From Priestia megaterium (GTDB lineage: Bacteria; Bacillota; Bacilli; Bacillales; Bacillaceae_H), in assembly GCA_008180335.1 (NCBI GenBank), contig VTEF01000004.1:850-64849 (forward strand): 64,000 nucleotides of DNA. The letters run 5' to 3'. The position numbers and the translations under genes were made by a program. Every line of letters starts with the position of its first letter. The stretch's first letter is position 1. The notes beneath the pieces were generated by a model. It ran no database searches and was not told the origin of the DNA. It worked only from the letters and a program-made list of their open reading frames with translations. Positions 1-7,637 of this stretch are shown here, in pieces.

Positions 1-877
1 ACAACTTAGCCAATTGCCTGACGCTAAACCACATGATTTATTTTGGTCGATACAACAATTGGTCACTAGAAGAAATGCATTGGTGAAAGCTCAAGGTGCT
101 TTAAAGAACCAATTACACATTCAATTGAGCCATCATTATCCAAACTATAAGAAATTTTTCTCCGAGATAGATGGAAAAACAGCGTTAGCATTTTGGGAGA
201 AATACCCGTCTCCATCTTGTTTAGACGGTGTAAATGTTAAGCTGTTGACAACTTTTTTATTAGAGGTAAGTAACAATACTTGTTCGGTGAAAAAAGCGAA
301 TGAAATATTAAAGCTAGTAAAAGAGGATGGGAATACAACAAAAGAACATCAAGAAACGCGAGACTTTCTAGTAAGAAGCATCGTTCGAGACATTTCGTTT
401 AAAAAGAAGGAAATGAACTATGTGGAAGGCGAATTAAAACAGTTAATGAGCTTACTAGACTTTCAACTAGACTCCATGCCAGGAATTGACCTTGTGACAG
501 CTTCTGCTTTAATTGCAGAGATAGGTGATGTAAGACGTTTTCCTAATGCCAACAAATTAGCACGATTTGCGGGCATAGCGCCTGTTTACTTTGGGTCTGG
601 TGGGAAAGGTAAGGAACAAAAAAGCAAACAGGGAAATCGGGCGCTACACGCTTTATTTTACAACCTCGCAGTCCAACAAGTGCAAGTAGCAAAAGGAAGT
701 AAACTGCCAAGAAACCCAGTGTTTCATGCTTATTACCAAAGAAAGCTTAAAGAAGGTAAAACAAAAGGACAAGCATTGGTTTGCATTATGAGAAGGCTTG
801 TGAACATTGTTTATGGCATGATGAAACATAAAACAGCCTATGAATTACCGATAGTGCAGGAAAAAGAAGTAGTTTAA
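1..877 (+). CDS. IS110 family transposase (5' end outside window)
   Basis: This is the C-terminal part (about 290 residues) of a DEDD/serine transposase of the IS110 family. It aligns without gaps to residues 120-411 of the complete copy starting at 3316. The reading frame is open from the first bases of the window, so the TTG at base 14 is internal and not a start. It contains the transposase_20 segment (MPGIDLVTASALIAEIGD) and the serine-bearing loop (PVYFGSGGKGKEQKSKQGN), where the second-domain catalytic serine of IS110 recombinases is found. Apart from the edge it is undamaged. The product would catalyse IS excision and integration, guided by a bridge RNA in characterised relatives. Confidence 0.9.
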   Translation, partial: QLSQLPDAKPHDLFWSIQQLVTRRNALVKAQGALKNQLHIQLSHHYPNYKKFFSEIDGKTALAFWEKYPSPSCLDGVNVKLLTTFLLEVSNNTCSVKKANEILKLVKEDGNTTKEHQETRDFLVRSIVRDISFKKKEMNYVEGELKQLMSLLDFQLDSMPGIDLVTASALIAEIGDVRRFPNANKLARFAGIAPVYFGSGGKGKEQKSKQGNRALHALFYNLAVQQVQVAKGSKLPRNPVFHAYYQRKLKEGKTKGQALVCIMRRLVNIVYGMMKHKTAYELPIVQEKEVV

Positions 878-880
878 TAG
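1..880 (+). mobile_element. IS110-family insertion sequence, copy 1 (3' part only)
   Basis: This is the right part of an IS110-type element cut by the window edge. It is closely similar at the DNA level to the complete copy near 3.2-4.55 kb. Similarity between the copies ends within a few bases of the transposase stop codon (a shared TTTAATAG), after which each copy runs into a different toxin-tip sequence. The right end of the element therefore lies almost at the stop codon, as in the IS110 group. No terminal inverted repeats are obvious, which fits the family. Confidence 0.85.
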
Positions 881-932
881 GGTGGTAAAATTGCTGACTT
901 TTTTATTTTTAGCTTTTAAGATTACAACATAG

Positions 933-1451
933 GGTACGGGTGAAACTATTCAAGTTAAGAACATTAAAGATGAAGTAGATATTATTGCTGAAAGAGCTAA
1001 AGGTTTGGACTTAACTCTAAGAGAAACTCCATATAAAATCATGGGTAGTAAAAAAATGAAACAATTGAACGAAAAGGTGAAAAATAGAACTATCACAAAA
1101 GAAGAATGGAAACAATTGATGTGGAACAAGAGATTTAAACGCAGAAGAGATAACGGTGTAGATGACTTCTGGGAACAAGAAAGAGAACGCTTGTTAAATG
1201 GAGAAGCTACGAGGGTATGGACGGAGAAACAAGCAAAAGACATAATAAATGGTAAGGCGCCAAAATATGAAGGTAAAACTATGGTTGGTCACCATACTTA
1301 TAGCGCATCTAAATATCCGCAAATTGCCAATAAAGGCGAAATTATATATCCTGTAACATTTAGAGAACATTTGTATCGATGGCATGGTGGTAGCTATAAG
1401 AAAAGCCTACCTGGTAAACCACTAAATGATTCAGTTGATAATGACTTTTAA
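933..1451 (+). CDS. orphan C-terminal nuclease tip of a polymorphic toxin (GHH type)
   Basis: The frame is open from a stop at 930 but has no convincing start. The only early start-like codon is a TTG at 1005, and it lacks a ribosome site. The encoded 172 residues resemble the C-terminal tips of Bacillus LXG/YeeF-like toxins: a lysine-rich lead-in (residues ~30-80), then GKTMVGHHTYSASKYPQ and YPVTFREHLYRWHGG. The GHH motif and the later HLYRWHGG are the signature of HNH/Endo VII-fold nuclease toxins. The gene begins right after the IS110 right end and lacks an LXG or other delivery domain, so it is probably a displaced silent cassette. A small gene with a strong ribosome site follows after 13 bases and is the likely immunity gene. 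The nuclease family is assigned from motif memory and was not searched. Confidence 0.72.
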   Translation, partial: GTGETIQVKNIKDEVDIIAERAKGLDLTLRETPYKIMGSKKMKQLNEKVKNRTITKEEWKQLMWNKRFKRRRDNGVDDFWEQERERLLNGEATRVWTEKQAKDIINGKAPKYEGKTMVGHHTYSASKYPQIANKGEIIYPVTFREHLYRWHGGSYKKSLPGKPLNDSVDNDF

Positions 1452-1464
1452 GGAGGATATAAAT

Positions 1465-1809
1465 ATGTCGGTAATGCTTTTAGTGGTGGAACAAGATGAA
1501 AATCAAATGAAATATTTACCTGCAATAAGAAAAAATACAAATTTAGGATTTTCTGAGATAAAAAAAAGAATTGGAAATGGAAGTCCGATAATGGAATGTA
1601 ATCTGTTTAAAGATGATGAGGACGATGCAAGACTTAAAAAATTAATAAATGAATTGATAAATGTTGGTGCGAAGATAAGACTGTTTGATGGTGAATTAGT
1701 TAAAAATAAAGAAGTATCTGTTGAATACTTGATGAATAGATTTGATAGATATAAAGAAATACAAAAACAAAATGAAATGTTAGATGATTTAATGTATGGT
1801 GAAGATTAA
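1465..1809 (+). CDS. probable immunity protein with a ribosomal L7/L12-like fold
   Basis: This 114-residue acidic, cytosolic protein has no signal or membrane segment. The ATG at 1465 has a strong AGGAGG eight bases upstream; an upstream in-frame ATG lies inside the toxin tip and has none. Its place directly behind the GHH nuclease tip is that of a cognate immunity gene. Residues ~17-70 read like the C-terminal domain of ribosomal protein L7/L12: an alternating IRKNTNLGFSEIKKRI helix pair, then a LKKLINELINVGAKIRLF segment comparable to the KKLEEAGAKVEL end of L7/L12. The immunity role comes from context and the fold from inspection only. It is not the usual YezG-type partner of YeeF. Confidence 0.6.
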   Translation: MSVMLLVVEQDENQMKYLPAIRKNTNLGFSEIKKRIGNGSPIMECNLFKDDEDDARLKKLINELINVGAKIRLFDGELVKNKEVSVEYLMNRFDRYKEIQKQNEMLDDLMYGED

Positions 1810-1982
1810 TTTGTGGAGATGTTATGTAGAGTCGAGAAAATTCAGCTACAATATTTTGGCGAGATGAAACTTTAAACTTACGAAGTATTATTACAGGGAA
1901 CACGCCAAAAACATACAAAATTAAACAGGCTCGTTGGTTTAAAGATAGGAATAGCAATGAATTACTTTATATAGCTATCTAT

Positions 1983-2020
1983 AAAGCACTTGATTGTCTT
2001 TTAGGCAACAGGTGTTTTTT
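1983..2020 (+). terminator. terminator after the first toxin-tip/immunity pair
   Basis: AAAGCACTTG pairs with CAGGTGTTTTTT (one G-U wobble in the core) around a loop of 16 bases and is followed by a T-rich run. The same hairpin recurs after the second immunity gene. Confidence 0.6.
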
Positions 2021-2340
2021 GTTTTTGGTAAGAAATTTAAACTTTGGACGACATGGATGATGCTTTACTGAAATTCATAACTCATGAAGGTTGTACCATC
2101 ATGGAGTATCATGTTAATACATGGATTAGCTTACAGAAAACGAGAATTTGACGAGATGACATTTTACATGTTAGGGGTAGTGATAACATAGCATAGGTAA
2201 TAAACTAACGAGAATGACAAAGCTCGTGGCGATAAACAATAGATTACAAAAAAGGTTACTAGTATATATTACAGGCAAACAAAAATTAGGTTGTGTTTTT
2301 ACAAGAGACGGTCGTATAATACTCGCTATTCGTTAAAAAG

Positions 2341-2368
2341 CGTTACGAAAATTAAAATTTATGTAACG
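2341..2368 (+). repeat. inverted repeat CGTTAC-N16-GTAACG, copy A
   Basis: Six-base arms CGTTAC and GTAACG are separated by exactly 16 AT-rich bases and end 13 bases before the recombinase TTG start, just upstream of its GGGAGGG ribosome site. The same arms and spacing occur at 5877 and 8280. It could be a recombinase or repressor binding site, or a crossover site. Confidence 0.7.
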
Positions 2369-2381
2369 GGAGGGTGAAAAG

Positions 2382-3158
2382 TTGAACGTTGTTGGGTATA
2401 TACGAGTCTCAACTCAAGGGCAAGCAAGAGATGGATATAGTTTGAAATATCAAGAAGAGGAAATTAAAGCATATTGTAAAGAACAAGGCTTGAGCTTGAT
2501 ACACATTTTTAGAGATGAAGGAATTAGTGGCGCAAAACTAAATGAAGAGGCATTAGAAATTGACAGGGTGGGCTTACAGGAAATGTTGGTTCACATTTCG
2601 TCTGTCCAAGTTGATTATGTGGTGGTGCTCAACACAAGCCGATTATGGCGGTCCGATATTGTGAAAGTACTGATACAACGAGAGTTGAAGAAATATGGCT
2701 GTGATATTAAAAGCATTGAACAACCATTTTACAGTATTCACAAAAAAGACCCAAACGATTTTTTGGTGAATGGCTTAATGGAATTATTAGACCAATATCA
2801 ACGGCTTGAAATAGCGCTAAAACTAACAAAAGGAAGAAATAAAAAGGCAAAGGAAGGTGGATATGCAGGCGGAAGGGCGACATTTGGCTATCAGAAGCAG
2901 AAAGGTGATAAGGAACTAAAGATACATAACGGTCATGCAGAAGTAGTGAAACGGTTGTTTGAGCTTAGACAGATACATATGAAATGGTCACTGTCTAGGT
3001 TAGCAGAAGCATTAAATGAGGAAGGTTATCAAACAACGCAAGGGAAAGCATTTACGAAAGTACAAGTGAAACGTATTTTAGACCGAGAAAGTTTTTATCA
3101 AGGGATATATAAATACGGACAAATACAAGCAAATGGAAAACATGAAGCAATAATTTAA
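2382..3158 (+). CDS. short serine recombinase (resolvase + recombinase domain)
   Basis: This 258-residue site-specific recombinase has an N-terminal resolvase domain (residues 1-140) starting VVGYIRVSTQGQ with catalytic Ser10 and Arg8. The pair corresponding to Arg68/Arg71 of gamma-delta resolvase is present in NTSRLWRSD (Arg87, Arg90). A recombinase domain follows (residues ~160-258, GGYAGGRATFGYQ and FTKVQVKRILDRESFYQGIY). It lacks the zinc ribbon and long C-terminus of large phage integrases, but in my recollection Bacillaceae relatives of this length are normal, so I regard it as complete. The start is TTG behind GGGAGGGTG. It lies between the R1 repeat and the second IS110 copy. The DNA target is unknown; the 28-bp inverted repeat just upstream is a candidate. 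Confidence 0.85.
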   Translation: MNVVGYIRVSTQGQARDGYSLKYQEEEIKAYCKEQGLSLIHIFRDEGISGAKLNEEALEIDRVGLQEMLVHISSVQVDYVVVLNTSRLWRSDIVKVLIQRELKKYGCDIKSIEQPFYSIHKKDPNDFLVNGLMELLDQYQRLEIALKLTKGRNKKAKEGGYAGGRATFGYQKQKGDKELKIHNGHAEVVKRLFELRQIHMKWSLSRLAEALNEEGYQTTQGKAFTKVQVKRILDRESFYQGIYKYGQIQANGKHEAII

Positions 3159-3164
3159 AAGGTT

Positions 3165-3310
3165 ACTTAAAAAAGGGACTCATTTTCTTATAAGTTCTTC
3201 TGTAAGGTTGAAAATGGATAGGCTTTCGTACCAATGCGCACCGATAGGTGAACGCTCGAACTAAGGTTGCCGGCATTTTCATTCAATAATTGACAACTGA
3301 ATAGGAGGAT
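3165..3310 (+). ncRNA. candidate bridge RNA region of IS110 copy 2
   Basis: In IS110-group elements the non-coding left end before the recombinase gene is transcribed as the bridge RNA that pairs with target and donor DNA. This interval is in that place and has visible secondary structure: CACC-GATA-GGTG inside GCG/CGC flanks (about 3237-3256), the palindrome TGCCGGCA near 3271, and ATTCA/TGAAT arms shortly before the ribosome site. The RNA limits and loops cannot be fixed by eye. The call rests on the family and position rather than on a covariance match. Confidence 0.45.
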
Positions 3311-3315
3311 GAACC

Positions 3316-4551
3316 ATGCATGAAAAACAGAAACACATTTATGTGGGTGTAGACTTGCATAAACATCAGCATGTGGCAGTGATAATTAATTGTTGGCAGG
3401 AGAAGTTAGCTGAATTAACAGTTGAAAATAAACCATCTGCTTTCTCCACGTTTTTACTAGATATTGATAAACTGATGGCAGAAGGATTGACGCCTGTATT
3501 TGGCTTAGAAGATGTTGGAGGCTATGGACGGTCGTTAGCACAGTTTTTAACCGACCATGGACAGGTTGTAAAAGAAGTAAACCCAGCACTTTCATACGCT
3601 GAACGAAAAAGCCACATGACCACACAAAAAAGTGACAGTTGGGATGCAGAATGTGTAGCTAGAATACTGGTGAACAAACTTGACCAATTGCCAGATGCTA
3701 AGCCACATGATTTATTTTGGTCCATACAACAATTGGTTACTAGAAGAAATGCATTGGTAAAAGCACAAGGTGCATTAAAGAACCAACTACACATTCAATT
3801 GAGCCACCATTATCCAAGCTATAAAAAGTTTTTCTCAGAAGTGGACGGGAAAACAGCATTGGCATTTTGGAAACGATACCCTTCACCTTCATGTTTAGAT
3901 GGTGTAAGCAAAACACAATTGACTACTTTTTTATTAGAAGAAAGCAACAATACGTGTTCAGTGAAAAAAGCAAGTGAGATAATGAAACTTGTAAAAGAGG
4001 ATGGGCAAACACAGAAAGAACACCAAGAAACACGGGATTTTCTAGTGAAAAGTATCGTCCGAGATATTTCCTTTAAAAAGAAGGAAATGAGCTATGTGGA
4101 AAGAGAATTAAAAGAGTTAATGAGCTTACTAGACTTTCAACTGGATTCCATGCCAGGCATAGACCTAGTAACAGCATCAGCATTAATAGCTGAGATAGGT
4201 GACGTAAGACGTTTTCCGAATGCCAACAAATTAGCACGCTTTGCGGGTATTGCGCCTGTTTACTTTGGCTCTGGTGGGAAAGGTAAGGAACAAAAAAGCA
4301 AACAGGGAAATCGGGCGCTACACGCTTTATTTTACAACTTGGCAGTGCAACAAGTGCAAGTGGCTAAAGGAAGTAAGTTACCAAGGAACCCAGTGTTTTA
4401 TGCATATTACCAACGGAAGCTAAGAGAAGGCAAAACAAAGGGGCAAGCATTGGTTTGTATAATGAGAAGGCTTGTGAACATTATCTATGGAATGATGAAG
4501 CATAAAACAGCTTATGAATTGCCGATAGTGAAAGAAAAAGAAGTAGTTTAA
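3316..4551 (+). CDS. IS110 family transposase (complete)
   Basis: This is a 411-residue DEDD/serine recombinase. The N-terminal DEDD (RuvC-like) domain starts IYVGVDLHKHQHVAV with Asp13 and continues through FGLEDVGGYG and TQKSDSWDAECVARIL. A helical linker follows (residues ~130-280), then the transposase_20 domain (MPGIDLVTASALIAEIGD, ~290-310) and the serine loop YFGSGGKGKEQKSKQGNRAL. The length is normal for the family and no frameshift is present, so it may be active. The start is ATG behind AGGAGG. It is closely similar to the partial copy at the left window edge. The two copies flank the first toxin-tip cassette as direct repeats, so recombination between them could delete or exchange it. 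Confidence 0.93.
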   Translation: MHEKQKHIYVGVDLHKHQHVAVIINCWQEKLAELTVENKPSAFSTFLLDIDKLMAEGLTPVFGLEDVGGYGRSLAQFLTDHGQVVKEVNPALSYAERKSHMTTQKSDSWDAECVARILVNKLDQLPDAKPHDLFWSIQQLVTRRNALVKAQGALKNQLHIQLSHHYPSYKKFFSEVDGKTALAFWKRYPSPSCLDGVSKTQLTTFLLEESNNTCSVKKASEIMKLVKEDGQTQKEHQETRDFLVKSIVRDISFKKKEMSYVERELKELMSLLDFQLDSMPGIDLVTASALIAEIGDVRRFPNANKLARFAGIAPVYFGSGGKGKEQKSKQGNRALHALFYNLAVQQVQVAKGSKLPRNPVFYAYYQRKLREGKTKGQALVCIMRRLVNIIYGMMKHKTAYELPIVKEKEVV

Positions 4552-4553
4552 TA

Positions 4554-4901
4554 GGAGAAGAAAGAGATATTAGCAGACGGGTTTTTCAAAGGATTGATAT
4601 CGATTATAAGAGAATCGATCCTGATACTGGCATGACAAATTTTCAATTAATGAAAAAAGGAAGAGCACCAATTTGGAAAGATGGAACGGTTATAGAGCTT
4701 CATCATTTAATCCAAAGAGAGCCAGGATCAATGGTAGAAATTCCTGCAAGTATGCATGATGAATATAATAAAATTTTGCATGGTTTGGTGGAGAATGGTG
4801 GGAGCTTTAGAAATGACCCTGTATTAAAAAAGCAATATGACAATTTTAGAAGTAAATATTGGAGATGGAGAGCTAAGCAAATAGATAAAAGTGAATTGTA
4901 A
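4554..4901 (+). CDS. orphan C-terminal nuclease tip of a polymorphic toxin (LHH type)
   Basis: The open frame starts at the IS110 right end without its own start (GEERDISRRVFQRIDIDYK...). An internal ATG at 4632 has no good ribosome site. The 115 residues match the C-terminal LHH nuclease tips of Bacillus LXG/WapA-type toxins: NFQLMKKGRAPIWKDG, then IELHHLIQREPGSMVEI with the eponymous LHH, then the YNKILHGLVENGGSFRNDP tail. This is an HNH/Endo VII-fold DNase family. The delivery and pre-toxin part is missing, apparently cut off by IS110. The cognate immunity gene follows after 15 bases with a strong ribosome site. It is probably silent unless recombined onto a full toxin or read from the IS. 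Confidence 0.8.
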   Translation, partial: GEERDISRRVFQRIDIDYKRIDPDTGMTNFQLMKKGRAPIWKDGTVIELHHLIQREPGSMVEIPASMHDEYNKILHGLVENGGSFRNDPVLKKQYDNFRSKYWRWRAKQIDKSEL

Positions 4902-4916
4902 AAGGAGGAACCTTGA

Positions 4917-5366
4917 TTGGATAAAGAGGAATTAATAAACTTTATTAATGAACATAAGGAATCAGATGACTTTACAGGTGGAGTAGATGAAAGTCAAATT
5001 AATTCTATCCAAAATGAGCTAGGGGTGGAATTACCAGAAAGTTATAAGTGGTTTTTAACTACCTATGGTTCTGGTGGGTTATTTGGAGTTGATATTTTAG
5101 GAGTGGCTAAGTCAAATAGAGCTCCTGTTGTTGTTAATACAAAGAGATATAGAGATTTAGGAATGGACAAGGATTTAGTAGTTATTGAAGATGCTGGAGA
5201 ATATGCTTATTGTCTATATATCAGTGAAATGGAGAATAATGAGTGCCCGGTAATAGCGTGGAATAGACCAGGGGGACTTGATGACTACAATACAGCAAAG
5301 AATTTTTATGAGTTTTTATCACAAAGGTTGTTGGATGCAAAAGAAGCATGGGAAGAAGATTTTTAA
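4917..5366 (+). CDS. SUKH (SMI1/KNR4) family immunity protein, YobK-like
   Basis: This 149-residue cytosolic protein starts at TTG behind AAAGGAGG. It shows the SUKH-1 pattern: an N-terminal helix, a GVDESQINSIQNELGVELP lead-in, SYKWFLTTYGSGGLFGVDIL, then DLVVIEDAGEYAYCLYI and a CPVIAWNRPGG segment. It closely resembles B. subtilis YobK, the antitoxin of the LXG toxin YobL. It sits directly behind the LHH nuclease tip and is its expected inhibitor. The acidic C-terminus (EAWEEDF) is typical. A hairpin TTGATGGT/ACCATCAA and the R2 repeat follow. Confidence 0.85.
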   Translation: MDKEELINFINEHKESDDFTGGVDESQINSIQNELGVELPESYKWFLTTYGSGGLFGVDILGVAKSNRAPVVVNTKRYRDLGMDKDLVVIEDAGEYAYCLYISEMENNECPVIAWNRPGGLDDYNTAKNFYEFLSQRLLDAKEAWEEDF

Positions 5367-5517
5367 GATAGATAAATAGAAAGAAATTATAAATGAGATT
5401 GCTGAATCAAAAACTCTTGATGGTTGTACCATCAAAAGTTTGTATAATGATATTTTATTTATAAAAGATTGCCATATAATTATGCGAGATGGCATTTTAA
5501 TCTTATAGCTAACTATA

Positions 5518-5553
5518 AAGCACTTGATTGCCTATTAGGTAACAGGTGTTTTT
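5518..5553 (+). terminator. terminator after the SUKH immunity gene
   Basis: This is the second copy of the hairpin seen at 1983: CACTTG pairs with CAGGTG with A and T flanks and a following T-rich stretch. Confidence 0.55.
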
Positions 5554-5747
5554 CGTTTTTTAATGAGACATTTATGCTTTGGATAACATGAATGTTGCTT
5601 TACTGAAATTCATAGCTCATGAAGGTAGTACCATCATGGAGTATTGATTTTATATTTGGATTTTGTGAGAAGAACGATAAATAGACGAGATGACATTTTA
5701 CATGGCAGGGATAGTTATGATATGGGCTGGCTAACAAACTTACGATA

Positions 5748-6758
5748 ATGACAAAGCTCGTGGGGATAAAAGGTAGGTTACGTAAGAAGGTTACTAGTTT
5801 AGCAACAGGGCAGACAAAAATTGTGTTGTATTTTTACAAGAGACGGTCGTATAATACTCGCTATTCGTTTAAAAAGCGTTACATAAATTGTGGTTTTTGT
5901 AACGGGAAAATGCGAAACACGCTTCATACAGGCGTCGTCACTAACTGGTCAAAGAGCGTCTATCAAAGCGTAAGCAATCGCTCAGCGTCTTGGACACAGT
6001 CACTTAAGCAAACGTATCATAATATTCTAGATTCAAAGGTTCCAAGATTGCTTCCACAACATCAGTTAGTGCCACTAGGACCTGATCTCGGGCAAAGAAC
6101 TGTACGAGAAACCCTGCAAAATGCAAAAAGTCAAACGACAAACCTCATTCAACAAATCACGGTTGCCTACAATAAAAAAGCCAAGCGCTGGCAAGCATCC
6201 AATGGCCGCTTTGTGCCGAATCCAAATGTGGAGAAGGTTGAAAAGCCGGTTCGGGTTGAGAGAAAAGTAGAGACTGTTGAAGAGAGAGTGGTTGAGTCTA
6301 AGGGTATAGATAATGCAAAAGATATAACCAAATTAACTGTTGATGATATACCAACTGCAAAGAGTGGGAATTTTAATAAATTCTTCAATTCCCTTACAAG
6401 TAGTGAACTAGACGAACTTTGGAAAGATAAAAAGATTAGAAAGAAAATTGAACGTCAGCTTAGAGAACCTGGAGGTTTACATGAGTGGCACTTAGTTTCA
6501 AGGGCTCCGCAATTTAAGTATTGAAATATTGGTGCTGAAGAGATTAAAGATTTAAGAACAGCTATATCTGATGTCAAATTTGTCAATCCAAACGGTGTTC
6601 ATGGAGGACTAGGCTCAACTAAAGCACATAATGAATTGTTAGCAATAATAGATACTTCTAGCGACTACAATACATTTGTTAGACGACTTAATAATTGGGC
6701 TAATTATAGATTAGAGGGTGGAGTTTCGTCTTTACCACAAGGTCTAAGATTAAAGTAG
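5748..6758 (+). pseudogene. polymorphic toxin fragment with in-frame TGA (pre-toxin + C-terminal tip)
   Basis: One continuous frame of 336 codons is interrupted by a single TGA at 6522-6524. Before it come a lead-in derived from the R2 repeat, a pre-toxin region (residues ~55-160: VVTNWSKSVYQSVSNRSASW, LPQHQLVPLGPDLGQR, KRWQASNGRFVPNPN), a Val/Glu-rich linker and a tip beginning LTVDDIPTAKSGNFNKFF and HEWHLVSRAPQFKY. After it the same frame continues to FVNPNGVHGGLGSTKAHNEL and WANYRLEGGVSSLPQG. No LXG delivery domain is present. An Imm22 gene follows with a strong ribosome site overlapping the end. Because the product is split at the TGA and the 5' part is a repeat fusion, I treat it as a degraded toxin. 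Low-level TGA readthrough is possible but unproven. Confidence 0.75.
5877..5904 (+). repeat. inverted repeat CGTTAC-N16-GTAACG, copy B
   Basis: This has the same six-base arms and 16-base spacing as the copies before the two recombinase genes, but here no recombinase follows. It lies inside the frame of the toxin fragment, at the 3' end of the R2 repeat. Confidence 0.65.
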
Positions 6759-6770
6759 GAGGATACTATA

Positions 6771-7145
6771 ATGGAAAAACAAGGATGGGTTTCAATTTGG
6801 TTAGGGAATATTAACGATGAGGACTCAATAGGAGAGTATGTTGATTTAACGTATGATGAGGATGGCGAGTCTGTCCCTTCCCAATTCTTTATCGATTTTA
6901 ATATTGATATGGATGAAACAGATGAGGATACTATAGAAAAAGCAGTCTATAAGAATAGTAGTAGTGATATATCAGCATTATTAGATGGGTGTTCGTATGA
7001 AGAAATTGTCATCCAAAAAATCCAGAAAAGTATAAACCTAAAGAAATCATATAATGCAGTAATTTTAATATATAACTTTGAATATAACAATGAAATTAGT
7101 TCAACTGGTGCTTTTGATTTTATTGCTACAACAAATTATGAGTAA
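6771..7145 (+). CDS. Imm22-family immunity protein
   Basis: This 124-residue acidic cytosolic protein has an ATG behind AGGAGG that overlaps the stop of the toxin fragment. The N-terminal motif VSIWLGNINDEDSIGEYV followed by LTYDEDGESVPSQFFIDFNI is characteristic of immunity protein 22. The C-terminal half has GCSYEEI and an AVILIYNFEYN strand. Position immediately behind the interrupted toxin tip indicates that it neutralises that toxin. The gene is intact although the toxin is broken, a common state in displaced cassettes. Family assigned from motif pattern. Confidence 0.78.
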   Translation: MEKQGWVSIWLGNINDEDSIGEYVDLTYDEDGESVPSQFFIDFNIDMDETDEDTIEKAVYKNSSSDISALLDGCSYEEIVIQKIQKSINLKKSYNAVILIYNFEYNNEISSTGAFDFIATTNYE

Positions 7146-7181
7146 GAGAACTCTTAAAGGTATGGAGAATTGGTTTAGCTG

Positions 7182-7637
7182 ATGGTTAACTCAGAGATTA
7201 CTTATCTGGTAGGGTTGCTTTATAATACAGATAAAAATATTTTAATCAGCCAGTTAAAAAAGGTAGATAATCCACTAATACTCCATTTTATCGCAGCAAA
7301 TTATAATTGGAATAGTGGGTTTGAAGTACCAACAGTCATCTTAGAAAATGAGGCTTGTGATTTAGGAACAGGATTACTAATGTTTCATTACGCAGATGGA
7401 TTGCGAATGTTAGAAAATCCCGAGGATGTTTCGAATTCAGCATTGGAAGAGTGGAAGGATTTTTTATTAAATCTTTATAATAAACTAATAAACTTAGATT
7501 TTAAGACACAGAATATATCATTTGAACCTGAATTAACAAAAATTCAGATATACAGGATTAGAAAAAACAACCCGAATATACCAGATTTGCTTATTAATAA
7601 ATCACCAGGTGATTTAGTTGATATTCCTAAAATATAA
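7182..7637 (+). CDS. DUF4274 domain protein, probable immunity
   Basis: This 151-residue cytosolic protein has the DUF4274 core at residues ~30-80: LHFIAANYNWNSGFEVP, ENEACDLGTGLLMFHYADGLR. The family is often encoded in polymorphic-toxin loci as an immunity or immunity-like protein. The gene lies 36 bases after Imm22 and probably shares its transcript. The ribosome site before the ATG is weak (GGAG about 15 bases upstream). A clear terminator follows, closing the unit. Function is inferred from family and context only. Confidence 0.7.
   Translation: MVNSEITYLVGLLYNTDKNILISQLKKVDNPLILHFIAANYNWNSGFEVPTVILENEACDLGTGLLMFHYADGLRMLENPEDVSNSALEEWKDFLLNLYNKLINLDFKTQNISFEPELTKIQIYRIRKNNPNIPDLLINKSPGDLVDIPKI

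Larger units (their letters stand above)
1970..2370 (+). repeat. direct repeat R1 (about 0.4 kb), pairs with 5505-5906
   Basis: The stretch between the first immunity gene and the recombinase is similar, with small gaps, to the stretch after the second immunity gene. Shared landmarks in the same order are ATAAAGCACTTGATTG, TTTACTGAAATTCATA, CATCATGGAGTAT, GACGAGATGACATTTTACAT, ATGACAAAGCTCGTGG, ACGGTCGTATAATACTCGCT and the inverted repeat CGTTAC-N16-GTAACG. I see no intact gene in it; possible frames are broken in one copy or the other. The 5' end carries the terminator listed separately. Bases 1810-1969, before the repeat, hold an open frame (from about 1829) without a start that I cannot identify. 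Confidence 0.8.
3160..4554 (+). mobile_element. IS110-family insertion sequence, copy 2 (complete)
   Basis: A complete transposase gene is preceded by about 155 non-coding bases and followed by almost none, the layout of the IS110 group (long left end, short right end). The right limit is set by loss of similarity to copy 1 just after TTTAATAG. The left limit is not fixed: it lies somewhere between the recombinase stop and about 3190. Immediately to the right the frame of a toxin tip opens, so the element appears to have inserted into a toxin gene. Confidence 0.8.
5505..5906 (+). repeat. direct repeat R2 (about 0.4 kb), pairs with 1970-2370
   Basis: This is the second copy of the block described at R1, with the same landmarks, terminator and inverted repeat. 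Unlike R1 it is not followed by a recombinase gene but runs into pre-toxin coding sequence; its last 160 bases are the first part of that open frame. The bases before it (5367-5504) hold two hairpins (TTGATGGT/ACCATCAA near 5417, TGCCAT/ATGGCA near 5469) and no gene. Confidence 0.8.

Noticed and set aside
950-1243. Minus-strand frame of 97 codons opposite the GHH toxin tip
   Set aside because: The plus strand carries recognisable toxin motifs; the minus frame has no ribosome site and a composition typical of antisense to lysine-rich coding DNA.
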